From contig JAUFOR010000008.1 of assembly GCA_040285745.1 (NCBI GenBank), forward strand, positions 1,674,001 to 1,738,000: 64,000 bases of DNA, given 5' to 3'. Each line of letters starts with the position of its first letter. The stretch's first letter is position 1. The stretch is from Barthelona sp. PCE. Lineage: Eukaryota > Metamonada: BaSk clade. The notes under the pieces were generated by a model. That model was not told where the DNA came from, made no database searches, and saw nothing but the letters and a program-made list of their open reading frames with translations. The position numbers and the translations under genes are program-made. Shown piece after piece: positions 1-7,867 of this stretch.

Positions 1-185
1 CATTGTATGAACGTGGTTCTATACTCACTGATCTTGCAACAGATACGAACGACCTTGTTAACAGAGCTGATGCAGTTAAAAACAAAAGTATCGCACTCAG
101 ACGTAAAATGCTTATCAAAAAATACACACCTCTTGCAGTTATTGCTGCTATAGTACTTCTTATAATCTGGATGAAGTTTAGGTAA
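1..185 (+). CDS. R-SNARE (VAMP/synaptobrevin-like), 3' end only
   Basis: This is the last ~60 residues of a gene that begins before the window; the frame is open from base 3 and stops with TAA at 183-185. The visible part is the second half of a SNARE helix with regularly spaced hydrophobic heptad positions, then a basic RRKM linker and a single hydrophobic tail anchor ending in a short KFR tail. This is the classic C-terminus of a VAMP/longin R-SNARE, which pairs with Q-SNAREs to fuse vesicles. The zero-layer arginine is probably the R just after the start of the visible sequence. The N-terminal domain (longin or not) cannot be seen, so the subfamily (VAMP7, YKT6-like, SEC22) is open. Confidence 0.75.
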   Translation, partial: LYERGSILTDLATDTNDLVNRADAVKNKSIALRRKMLIKKYTPLAVIAAIVLLIIWMKFR

Positions 186-235
186 ATGTTTAAGAGGGTT
201 TACTATTGAATATATGAATAAATCAGAAAAAGTCA

Positions 236-1732
236 TTAAAACATTTCGTCTACAAAAGAAAATGTCTTCTTTGGTTGCTTTTTCGGTTTAACATCAGGTA
301 CGGTGCTGAATAAGGTGATGGGGACATCCTTTTTAACAGCAACAGGCTTTGTTCGAACAGGCACATCATCATCTAGCATATCAAGCAAACTTCCCTTGGC
401 TTTGGGGGATCCTCTAACAATTGGTTGTGGGTTTGGCTTGGGTTTTGGCTCATTATTGAATACACCGAATAAATCATTCGATTTTTCTCTTGAAGCAGGT
501 GCAACTTTAGGTTCAACATCTTCAACAAAGGAGAATAAATCGGTTTTTGGCTTGGGTTTGGGCTCATAAGCGACGGGTTTATATGAATGTGTTTCTTTCA
601 ATGGAGAAACGTTATTCAACGTCATGATTAGAACATCCAACTGTGGTTTGACGTTTGTGTTTCCTGAAAGGAACATCAAATCAGCAACATCGATGTAGCT
701 TTTTAGTTCTGACCGCTCCTGTGCCAATTTGTTGAGATAATAAACGGATTTGACGATTTTTTTTGGGACCTCATTAGCCTTTGCGATCTCCATCAATTTC
801 TCAACGATTGCAACAGTGTCCATCTTCAGCGCCCGTGTAATGTTATGCCCAGCCTCTGCCTCACTAGGAATCATACGGAATCCTCCTCCTCCAGTCATTG
901 TCTCAACCATTCTGGTTTCCAAGACAAGAGACGATTCAGAGAGTTCCCCGACCTCCTCAGGAGCAAGGATCTCCAACTGCGGCTCACTTGTTGACTTGGA
1001 AGTGTTAACAGATGAAGATCCAATACGTGAGTCAGAATAAGTCGTTTCTGTGATTGCCATTTTCGTATTTCCCTTTGTCCAACGGGAATCTGAGGATGAC
1101 ACTAGCTTTGTGCTTTCAGTCTTTTTCTTTGAGGTTCCATGAAAACCAGTTTCAACTGTTACGTCGGTCGGCATACTTACAGGTTTCGAGCTCATTCCAA
1201 TCTTTGATGAAGAAAGTCCAATGCGGCCGTTGCCAAATGCTTCAGACTTGTTATCGTTATTCGATCTTGCAGGACGAGAAGATGAAGAAATGGAAGAATT
1301 TGAGGGGCGGTTCTTCCTGCCAAAGCCTCCTGATATACTCAGGCCGATGGAGGGGGCTGCCGTGGGAGGCTTTCTAACAGGTAACATGTCGTCATAAATC
1401 ACGTTGAGCACTTCCTCTAATTGATTACGTACAGGTGAATTCAAGGGAACCTCACGGTTTCCGAGCTTCAGGGCGGCGTCACGAATGTTGGCAGAGCGAG
1501 ATCTACAAATATTTCTGGCTGCAACATCACCATCAGTAATAATAACTTCAAGAACTTTAAGTGTCTTCACTTTCACCTGCTCAGACCCTGATAGGCGTGC
1601 GATGAGGAAGTTTACGATGCTTGTGCATACAGGAGTTCCCTTAAATGTGTTCTCAGCGATTTTTGAAAGCAACGTATGATTTGCGAGTGTTTTATCATCT
1701 GACGTTGCGTTTACGAGAGAAACTTTGTCCAT
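236..1732 (-). CDS. ENTH/VHS-type adaptor, tepsin-like
   Basis: The protein has 498 residues. Residues ~5-125 form an all-helical ENTH/VHS superfamily domain that best resembles the tENTH of tepsin (AP-4 accessory protein) and plant MTV1: an N-terminal ATSDD segment, then the VKVKTLKVLEVII helix. A long Ser-rich linker follows. A second helical, VHS-like segment lies at ~285-380. The tail carries short hydrophobic/acidic peptides (TDLFSFVEDV, NDLFGVFN, GSLLDMLDDDV, and FSFVDEMF at the very end) that look like adaptor- and clathrin-binding motifs. Tepsin binds AP-4 through comparable LF-G and FSFLN-type peptides. Role inferred: accessory factor in trans-Golgi or endosomal coat formation. Start ATG at 1732. 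An AGTAAA lies 32 nt past the stop. An epsin-like function is the alternative. Confidence 0.65.
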   Translation of the reverse strand: MDKVSLVNATSDDKTLANHTLLSKIAENTFKGTPVCTSIVNFLIARLSGSEQVKVKTLKVLEVIITDGDVAARNICRSRSANIRDAALKLGNREVPLNSPVRNQLEEVLNVIYDDMLPVRKPPTAAPSIGLSISGGFGRKNRPSNSSISSSSRPARSNNDNKSEAFGNGRIGLSSSKIGMSSKPVSMPTDVTVETGFHGTSKKKTESTKLVSSSDSRWTKGNTKMAITETTYSDSRIGSSSVNTSKSTSEPQLEILAPEEVGELSESSLVLETRMVETMTGGGGFRMIPSEAEAGHNITRALKMDTVAIVEKLMEIAKANEVPKKIVKSVYYLNKLAQERSELKSYIDVADLMFLSGNTNVKPQLDVLIMTLNNVSPLKETHSYKPVAYEPKPKPKTDLFSFVEDVEPKVAPASREKSNDLFGVFNNEPKPKPNPQPIVRGSPKAKGSLLDMLDDDVPVRTKPVAVKKDVPITLFSTVPDVKPKKQPKKTFSFVDEMF

Positions 1733-1950
1733 AGCGACTTAGATACTGGTTTAAACCACTTTGAAATGGATATTATTAATCAAAACAGTTTTCCTATTCA
1801 AGAAGCAGCTATTTCCAGATACCCCCACACTAATTGAAGCAATTCTTCTTCACACAATAACTTTTTGGCAACAAAATTTGGCAGGCATGTGTTTTTCAAA
1901 CATCATCCTTTTCCTCTCCTTCTGTTTATTTTTTTAATTTTTTTTGTGGG

Positions 1951-3120
1951 ATGGCAGACGTTGATGAGGTTGATTTCCCGGATAACGTGATTTTACCACC
2001 CCCTCGTGTTTTACAACTTATTCATCGTATCGTACAGAGTGTACTAGCAAGTGGAAAAGAGTTTGAACAACTTGTCAAGGAGAAGTACGGTGGAAGGGCT
2101 GACTTTGCATTCTTAGATGAAGATAATCCATATCACACATACTACAAGTATAAGCTTTCCGAATCTGTTGAATCCAAGATATCCCCAGTGCAAGATGAGC
2201 CCGAGGAGGTACAGGAGGCTGAATTGGTGGACAGTACAGAGGAAAGTAGTACAACAGTTGCTATTCAGCAAGCAGCTCGCTTAGTTATCAATACAGAATT
2301 CCCTAAACCGGAAAATATCCCCTTAGACCTGGACTTTGTCATTGGTTCCTGCCCAAGTGATGCCAAAACCCGATTATTGATTGACGTAACTGCGCAACAT
2401 GTCGCCCGAGCAGGAAAAACAAAACTGGCTGATATTACGATGAAGTATTCAAATGATACTGAATTTTCGTTTCTATCAGCAAATGATCCCCACTATCTAT
2501 ATTTCATGTCCTTAATTAAATCATATGCGATTATTTATCACCATCCTCAACGGATTCATCAATATCTGGATGAAAGAAGCAATAAGACCGAATTTCTGGA
2601 GAGAGCATACGAGAGGAAGGGATATGCGTTGCATCAGGAATCAGAATTCTCCAAGAATATCGATTGGGAAGATTTTGAGTTGGTAGCAACAGTTGACTTT
2701 ACCGATAAGAGGACTGAAATAATTGAAACAAAGAAAGAAGAAAAGGAAGAAGTCGGTGGAATTGAGACACAGAACTGGTTAGATTTACTAAATACACAAC
2801 ATAATCAAGACGATAAAAAGAATTTCCAAGCTTCTTTAGGAAACAAAAAAGAAACTACTGCTCGAATTATCTTCCCACAGCACCGGACAAAGCCTGAATG
2901 GGATCTTAACGGTCAAGAACAGACAATAACAGTGGACTGCAACATATCACAGTTGGAGTTTAAAGATGCTGTGTGTCGACTTAAACCGCAGTGTCCGCCC
3001 AAAAAAATACAGCTCAAGATGGGGGATAGATGGATTAAACCAAAGAGCATCCCCATGGTTTTCGAAGAGGGCGTTCCGATCAGTGTCCATATTAAGTCAA
3101 GAGGTGGAAAAAAACGTTAA
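1951..3120 (+). CDS. SF3A1: Splicing factor 3A subunit 1 (SF3a120/Prp21)
   Basis: This 389-residue protein has two SURP (SWAP) modules. One lies at ~18-70, with the GKEFE and ADFAFLDEDNPYHTYY signature, and the second at ~140-195, with FSFLSANDPHYLYF. A C-terminal ubiquitin-like domain at ~322-389 ends in RGGKKR, just as SF3A1 orthologues end in an RGG plus basic residues. SF3A1 is part of the U2 snRNP and helps recognise the branch point, so its presence fits the introns found in this window. It is about half the length of the human protein, because the linkers and proline-rich region are minimal. The last 24 bases overlap the convergent gene ending at 3097. Start ATG follows a long T-rich run. 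Confidence 0.93.
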   Translation: MADVDEVDFPDNVILPPPRVLQLIHRIVQSVLASGKEFEQLVKEKYGGRADFAFLDEDNPYHTYYKYKLSESVESKISPVQDEPEEVQEAELVDSTEESSTTVAIQQAARLVINTEFPKPENIPLDLDFVIGSCPSDAKTRLLIDVTAQHVARAGKTKLADITMKYSNDTEFSFLSANDPHYLYFMSLIKSYAIIYHHPQRIHQYLDERSNKTEFLERAYERKGYALHQESEFSKNIDWEDFELVATVDFTDKRTEIIETKKEEKEEVGGIETQNWLDLLNTQHNQDDKKNFQASLGNKKETTARIIFPQHRTKPEWDLNGQEQTITVDCNISQLEFKDAVCRLKPQCPPKKIQLKMGDRWIKPKSIPMVFEEGVPISVHIKSRGGKKR

Positions 3121-4161
3121 TGCATCACTGGCGGCAAAGGGGATACCTGTGACGTTGGTAGAATCACAATATAAATTACAAAGAGGTGCATAATAGTTGT
3201 AACGCTCATTAACATAATTTGTGTTCAATTCAATCTTTTGTGACCGTTTCTTAGACATTCGCGGTTTAATTTCTTCAAGAAATACAGTAAAATTATAATA
3301 AAACATTGATAACACAATATTACATAAACTCTTTTCTTCTTCATCTTCTTTCGTAATCCATTCATCAAAATGCGAAAAAAAGAATATAAATGCGCTTGAT
3401 ACAACGCTGTTGTCACTTAGAATACGTGAATTTTCCCATGAAAAGTTATACAAATTAGCAAATGTGATACCCAATACTTTCAACTTAAATTTAAACTTTG
3501 CAAACACACTATCCGCCATAATATCGCTCAGCAGGTCACTGAATCGTGGAATTGTTGGCATATATACCACAAATTCTTTATAATTGCTCATCGTTAGGAT
3601 ATCCTTATAGTATTCGTACATGACTTCCTCTAACTCTGGAGAGCAGCACGATGCGTACTTTAGAAACCCCAGCAGCCGTTTGTCGACCTCTGTTTTTTGA
3701 ATGGGGAGGAAAATTCTAACAAACCTCAAAAATTCATCATCGAACCGCTTTGAATCATTGACATACACAGGGGCAGTAGTCTCGAAGAGTTTGTGATATG
3801 ATCTCAAACATGAAACAACTTCAGAACTGAACTGAATCTTGCTATCACGAAGATAATCAATGGTGAACTTTTTCCAAATCACCAGTAAAGCGCTAGTTAC
3901 AAAGTCAAAGTGATCCACCTGATCAACACTTTCCATGTCGGTTAAATAAAACTCAATATGTTGTTTAAAGTCAACAAAAATCTGCATTATGTGTCTATCT
4001 GGTCCGTTCAAGATAATGTCAAGGAAAAACTTGTCGTTCCTTACCTTCTCGCTCAGGTTTTCACCTAATCCCAACGTGTGACCCAACTCAATATCATGGT
4101 ATTGAATAATATCTTCCATAAGCTGACTGGATGCCTTCAGCGCGTCGAGCGTTTCCGCCAT
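3097..4161 (-). CDS. Hypothetical helical protein
   Basis: A 354-residue protein that I do not recognise. It is rich in Phe, Tyr, Asp and Glu with no clear signal peptide, transmembrane segment or enzymatic motif. The spacing of hydrophobic residues suggests an all-helical, possibly repeat-like fold such as HEAT or a MIF4G-like scaffold; this is only an impression. Its stop codon lies inside the SF3A1 coding region on the other strand, so the two C-termini are encoded by the same 24 bases. Its 3' UTR, and any poly(A) signal, must therefore fall within SF3A1. Start ATG at 4161 is the first in frame. Confidence 0.75.
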   Translation of the reverse strand: MAETLDALKASSQLMEDIIQYHDIELGHTLGLGENLSEKVRNDKFFLDIILNGPDRHIMQIFVDFKQHIEFYLTDMESVDQVDHFDFVTSALLVIWKKFTIDYLRDSKIQFSSEVVSCLRSYHKLFETTAPVYVNDSKRFDDEFLRFVRIFLPIQKTEVDKRLLGFLKYASCCSPELEEVMYEYYKDILTMSNYKEFVVYMPTIPRFSDLLSDIMADSVFAKFKFKLKVLGITFANLYNFSWENSRILSDNSVVSSAFIFFFSHFDEWITKEDEEEKSLCNIVLSMFYYNFTVFLEEIKPRMSKKRSQKIELNTNYVNERYNYYAPLCNLYCDSTNVTGIPFAASDALTFFSTS

Positions 4162-4541
4162 ATGATGCGCAGGGGTGTGACTTCCTCAAAAGGGAAAAAA
4201 TAACAAATACAATATAAAAACTAGCTTTAACGTTCATTTAGAATAATCCCGAATGTGGTTCGCAACATATATATGGATTTTAGCCAATTATACCGTGCTA
4301 CTGAGCCATATTTCCACTGTGAGCCCACTGCACAAAGAATCTCCTCAATTTCTATTCTACAGCTCCTAATAAATGGTGATCAGCATTCTTATAATATAAC
4401 ATACCGATGTTGCGGTAAGAAAATATCTAACTTCACCTTTTGTTTGAACTTGAAAACATTTCTTCGCTTTTGAGTTTCTCACTCTTATCATAAAACCTTC
4501 AGAAAAGTTTTTCACTTATCTATCTACACAACCACACTAAA
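4162..4541. other. Divergent intergenic region
   Basis: These 380 bases separate the unknown minus-strand gene from peroxiredoxin. They are AT-rich and hold T-rich runs near both start codons (for example the tract just before 4162 read on the minus strand). A 72-codon plus-strand frame (4255-4473) lacks any recognisable feature. I see no RNA gene; the stretch presumably holds both promoters. Confidence 0.5.
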
Positions 4542-5138
4542 ATGCTCGTTAACAAAGTTGCACCTGATTTTTCCGGCGTTGCCGTTATTGGCGCCGATTA
4601 CTTCAAGGATATCTGCCTTTCCGACTTCAAGGGAAAGTACGTTGTTCTTTCCTTCCTTCCTCTCGCATTCACATTCGTTTGTCCCACTGAAATTAAAGCT
4701 GCTGATGCTCTTCGTGGTCAATTCGAAGCTGCCAACTGTGAACTCATCATCTGTTCTGTTGACTCCCAGTTCACTCTCAACCAGTGGCGCAATCTTCCTG
4801 AGGAGCAGGGTGGTCTGAATGGTATTCGTACCACTCTTCTCTCTGATCTCACTCACAAGATCGCTGAGGACTACGGTGTCCTAACAGAGGCCGGTTACGC
4901 TCTTCGTGGTTCATTCCTCATTGATTACCAAGGTGATGAGCCCATTGTTAAGGCTGTTTGGTGTCATGCTGATGATGTTGGTCGTAACTTCACAGAAATC
5001 CTTCGTGTCGTCAAGAACTTTGACTTTGTCAAGCACAATGATGTCGTTTGTCCTGCTGGCTTCGATGTTGATGATGGCATTGAGAATACTATTGTTCCTG
5101 ATGTTAAGGATGCCAAGAAGTACTTTGAGTCCCATTAA
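4542..5138 (+). CDS. Typical 2-Cys peroxiredoxin
   Basis: A 198-residue thiol peroxidase of the Prx1/AhpC group, which reduces H2O2 and organic peroxides in the cytosol or organelle using thioredoxin. The peroxidatic cysteine lies in FTFVCPTE (C~48) and the resolving cysteine in DVVCPAGF (C~169). The downstream active-site Arg context (residues ~120-130, YALRGSFLID) is present. The usual FFYPLDFTFVCPTE is altered to FLPLAFTFVCPTE, and the GGLG and YF motifs linked with peroxide sensitivity are replaced or weak (EEQGGLNG is present, the C-terminal YF is YF-ESH). Codon usage is strongly biased toward C- and T-ending codons, as in PPDK and S9, implying high expression. AGTAAA lies 15 nt after the stop (5153-5158). 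Confidence 0.95.
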   Translation: MLVNKVAPDFSGVAVIGADYFKDICLSDFKGKYVVLSFLPLAFTFVCPTEIKAADALRGQFEAANCELIICSVDSQFTLNQWRNLPEEQGGLNGIRTTLLSDLTHKIAEDYGVLTEAGYALRGSFLIDYQGDEPIVKAVWCHADDVGRNFTEILRVVKNFDFVKHNDVVCPAGFDVDDGIENTIVPDVKDAKKYFESH

Positions 5139-5176
5139 TCATTCTTTGAATTAGTAAAATTGCGTAAATTAAAGTT

Positions 5177-5182
5177 TTTATT
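5177..5182 (-). promoter_or_regulatory. AATAAA overlapping stop codon
   Basis: Read on the minus strand, the hexamer AATAAA covers the last two bases of the TAA stop (5181-5183) of the membrane protein gene. A poly(A) role is inferred from the recurrence of this arrangement in the window. Confidence 0.45.
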
Positions 5183-6137
5183 ATGTACTTGTGAAGGGGT
5201 TTTCTGAAATATAATTAAGTGGAATTAATTTGGGACATCCTTTACGATTCAACTCTCTCAATTTCCACTGTCGCAGATGATAAATCTCTGATTGAAAGCT
5301 TGCTAAGAGCAAAACATTGGATAAAATCAAAAAATATTGAGCAACACTTCTAGTGTTACAATAAACTCCATTATCGTTACAACCATTCGTAAACGTCACA
5401 TATACGACAGCGAAAACAAGATACACAATCACCAGAACATATTTATAGTTCAAAGATCGATGTGAGGTTAAAGATTGAAGATAGTACGGTTGGCTAGCCA
5501 ATGATAATGTGTGAAATAGTGAAACATGTGCAAAGCAGAAAATGGCTAACCAAATGGTGTACTGCCACGCTGCAACTTGATGCATGTACTCATGTACATT
5601 CATGGATATGATTGCAATGAGTGGTAAAAAAACCCCCAAGCCACAGCCTATTACGTACTCAAAGATGAAAAGAAGCCCTCTCCACACGCGTGCACTCTTC
5701 AACATGCACACGAAAAACCCTTGCTCGGTTGAATAAGGCCCCATGAAGGTAACAAATTCGAGTTCAACACCGTTAATATTCTGTTGGTCGAATAGCACCT
5801 CTCCTAACAAGCAGTAGAAGTTATGGGCCAAAAAGCAGAGCCCAATGTAACCTATAATGAATCCAATAACCATTATGGTGTATTCTGGTTGAGAAAACTC
5901 ATGCGGTGATGATCCCATACGACTCACAGTAGGGAATAGACGCTGGATCCGTTTCTTCACCCATACGCTAATAATGTAGTCTGCAATAATCGCGAGGATA
6001 ACACATGAGATACAAGACGAGAGGAAAACCTCCAGTCTTTTGTTGTAGTACTTTATCTGCTTATTCTTGATCCTTTCAGCTTCTAACGCACCTTTTCCAA
6101 CGGAAACCTTGCCCGTGATGCTAGGTGTATGGTCCAT
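5181..6137 (-). CDS. Multi-pass membrane protein, unknown
   Basis: A 318-residue protein with about seven hydrophobic spans (residues ~37-60, 88-112, 150-178, 188-212, 230-252 and 265-285 are the clearest), a ~30-residue basic N-terminus and a polar C-terminal tail rich in Asn, Pro and Ser. There is no signal peptide. I do not recognise the family; small-molecule transport or an ER/Golgi scaffold role would be speculation. The stop codon TAA is the middle of an AATAAA hexamer (5177-5182), so the stop and the putative poly(A) signal overlap. It converges on the peroxiredoxin gene only 42 bases away. Confidence 0.75.
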   Translation of the reverse strand: MDHTPSITGKVSVGKGALEAERIKNKQIKYYNKRLEVFLSSCISCVILAIIADYIISVWVKKRIQRLFPTVSRMGSSPHEFSQPEYTIMVIGFIIGYIGLCFLAHNFYCLLGEVLFDQQNINGVELEFVTFMGPYSTEQGFFVCMLKSARVWRGLLFIFEYVIGCGLGVFLPLIAIISMNVHEYMHQVAAWQYTIWLAIFCFAHVSLFHTLSLASQPYYLQSLTSHRSLNYKYVLVIVYLVFAVVYVTFTNGCNDNGVYCNTRSVAQYFLILSNVLLLASFQSEIYHLRQWKLRELNRKGCPKLIPLNYISENPFTST

Positions 6138-6208
6138 ACAAACTATTTTAATTGAATGCTAAAATAAAAAAGGAAAAGAAGCAACTACGAAGTCTTTACG
6201 AAGTTTTC

Positions 6209-6496
6209 TTAAGCTTTGCACATCATTCTATTCGTATTCAACACGAGCTTATTGTGCAAAAAAAGATGCACCATTCCATTCAAATACAAAAACAATTGTC
6301 TACACAAAACTAGGTTTCCATATATCAATGTAGCCACATTTAACATGCCCAATGCACGTAATTCCCACGGTATCAAAAAGCAATAACATACGAAATATAC
6401 GAAATGGATGAGAAATGAATAGCACCTTTTACAAGAAGCTAAATGCTCTATTGTATCTGTTAAGTTGGATTTTGGGAAGTTTAACACCATGTTCAT
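6209..6496 (-). CDS. Possible small membrane protein
   Basis: A 95-codon frame whose product is strongly hydrophobic over residues ~25-45 and ~50-85 and lacks charged runs. It sits between a membrane-protein gene and the KDEL receptor and has no recognisable family. Upstream on the same strand there are other short frames (to 6611) and a GTATGT at 6614-6609, so a spliced first exon was considered. No acceptor that restores the frame could be found. It may equally be chance in AT-rich DNA. Confidence 0.25.
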   Translation of the reverse strand: MNMVLNFPKSNLTDTIEHLASCKRCYSFLIHFVYFVCYCFLIPWELRALGMLNVATLIYGNLVLCRQLFLYLNGMVHLFLHNKLVLNTNRMMCKA

Positions 6497-6703
6497 GTAC
6501 GTACAAACCTGAATCAGACAAATTTCCGGAACAGCTGTTCAAAAAAAGTTCGCAATAATTTCTTGAGCGTGCGTGAGCCGCCCATGGAATATACCACATG
6601 ATATGAAACATACAAACTCATTATTACAACAAAGACATTGTAATTGCATTTTTATTCCTTTTCTTCTGTTTGTTTATTTTCAGGGTTGTAATTAGGTTAT
6701 TCA

Positions 6704-7351
6704 ATGTTTAATGCGTTCAGAATTGCGGGAGATTTCAGTCATTTACTGAGTTATTATTTTCTGCTGAAAAAAATGACAAAACGTAAATCATGTTCAGGTA
6801 TAAGCTATAAAACACAGTTTCTCTACCTAATCGTGTTCTGCACACGTTACTTAGACCTTTTTTGGAAAGTTAGAGATTTTTACTCTACATCTATGCGTAT
6901 TCTATACATTTTAACAACCGCTTATGTTGTTTACACAATTAAATTTAAGTTGAAGGGTACATATCAACGTGATTCAGATCAAATTAATATACTTTTTTTC
7001 ATAATCCCTTCTTATTTATTGGGACTCATTTGGAATCCAAAATTCACTTTTTTCTATGTTTTGTGGAGTGGAAGTGTCTTTTTAGAAAGTATAAGTATAA
7101 TACCACAAATTATTTTATTACGAAAATCAAAAAATATTGAAAATGTTACTGCAAATTATGTATTTACATTAGGTCTATATAGATTCTTATATCTGCTCGG
7201 ATGGGGTTACAGAACATTAACAGATAGTCATTATAAACCATTACCGTTCGTTTGGATTTGTGCAATTATTCAGTGTGCATTGTATTTAGATTTTTTTTAT
7301 TATTTTACTGTGGCACGCGTTGTAGGTATGAAATTTTCGCTGCCTAACTGA
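6704..7351 (+). CDS. ERD2: ER lumen protein-retaining (KDEL) receptor
   Basis: This 215-residue protein matches the ERD2 family over its whole length. It has seven short hydrophobic helices, the N-terminal FRIAGDFSHLLSYYFLL segment, the GISYKTQFLYLIVFCTRYLDLF motif with the ligand-contacting Arg, and an ending in a short cytosolic tail. Such receptors bind HDEL/KDEL-tailed ER proteins in the cis-Golgi and return them in COPI vesicles. The family length is ~212, so the gene is complete. AGTAAA occurs 7 nt past the stop (7358-7363). Start ATG is the first in frame. Confidence 0.95.
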   Translation: MFNAFRIAGDFSHLLSYYFLLKKMTKRKSCSGISYKTQFLYLIVFCTRYLDLFWKVRDFYSTSMRILYILTTAYVVYTIKFKLKGTYQRDSDQINILFFIIPSYLLGLIWNPKFTFFYVLWSGSVFLESISIIPQIILLRKSKNIENVTANYVFTLGLYRFLYLLGWGYRTLTDSHYKPLPFVWICAIIQCALYLDFFYYFTVARVVGMKFSLPN

Positions 7352-7388
7352 TCAAAAAGTAAATAATTGATGATTGCGAGTAACTTGA

Positions 7389-7571
7389 CTACTTCTTGAT
7401 TTCAGAGTAAGGATACACGCCTACCTCGATCTTTCCATCAATACGCTCTTTGGAGTGAGGATCGTGTACACTAAAACGTGCAGGATGAGCAGATCTAGTA
7501 AAAGCATCACATTTGGGACACTTGGAATCGAGTGTGTATGTCTCGCATCTTTCGCACCATTTAATAAACAT
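7389..7571 (-). CDS. NOP10: H/ACA snoRNP protein NOP10
   Basis: A 60-residue protein, the usual NOP10 size. The core SAHPARFS followed by D and basic residues is diagnostic for NOP10, a subunit of the H/ACA pseudouridine synthase that bridges dyskerin and NHP2. The N-terminal half keeps a full CxxC...CxxC zinc ribbon (WCERC and KCPKC). Archaeal Nop10 has such a ribbon, while yeast and human NOP10 have lost the cysteines. The open frame extends 17 codons further upstream, but the internal ATG at 7571 fits the family length and the methionine that starts archaeal and eukaryotic homologues. A CTACAG immediately precedes that ATG. Confidence 0.88.
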   Translation of the reverse strand: MFIKWCERCETYTLDSKCPKCDAFTRSAHPARFSVHDPHSKERIDGKIEVGVYPYSEIKK

Positions 7572-7728
7572 CTGTAGGATTGGTAATGTGTAAATAAGGT
7601 TATATAGGAAATAACAAGTCATTTTTCATGTGTAGAAGTTATGTATCAGTTTATTGTTCATATTTGACATCCTAACTTTGTATAAGTACTTATAAAAGAG
7701 AAGAAATGTAAAAACAGTGATTGGAATA

Positions 7729-7748
7729 CGAGAAAAAATAAATTCTCG
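7729..7748 (+). repeat. Short inverted repeat upstream of saposin gene
   Basis: CGAGAA (7729-7734) and TTCTCG (7743-7748) form a perfect 6-bp stem with an 8-base loop, about 120 bases before the ATG. A TATAAAAG lies at 7691-7698. Either may be promoter elements, or chance. Confidence 0.25.
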
Positions 7749-7867
7749 AATATTTGTGGTTAGACCATACCGTCTATGTGGTCACTGGGCAAAGTATCAC
7801 TATTTGGATCCCCCTGCTCTTCTTTGAAGCTGTTTTCCAATTTATTTCCTACCTTTTTTTGAAAATC

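Noticed and set aside
4255-4473. 72-codon frame between two genes
   Set aside because: Short, AT-driven, no domain and no expected start context.
6429-6611. Spliced two-exon gene joining the frames at 6429-6611 and 6209-6496
   Set aside because: A GTATGT exists at 6609-6614 but no acceptor with matching phase restores a frame.
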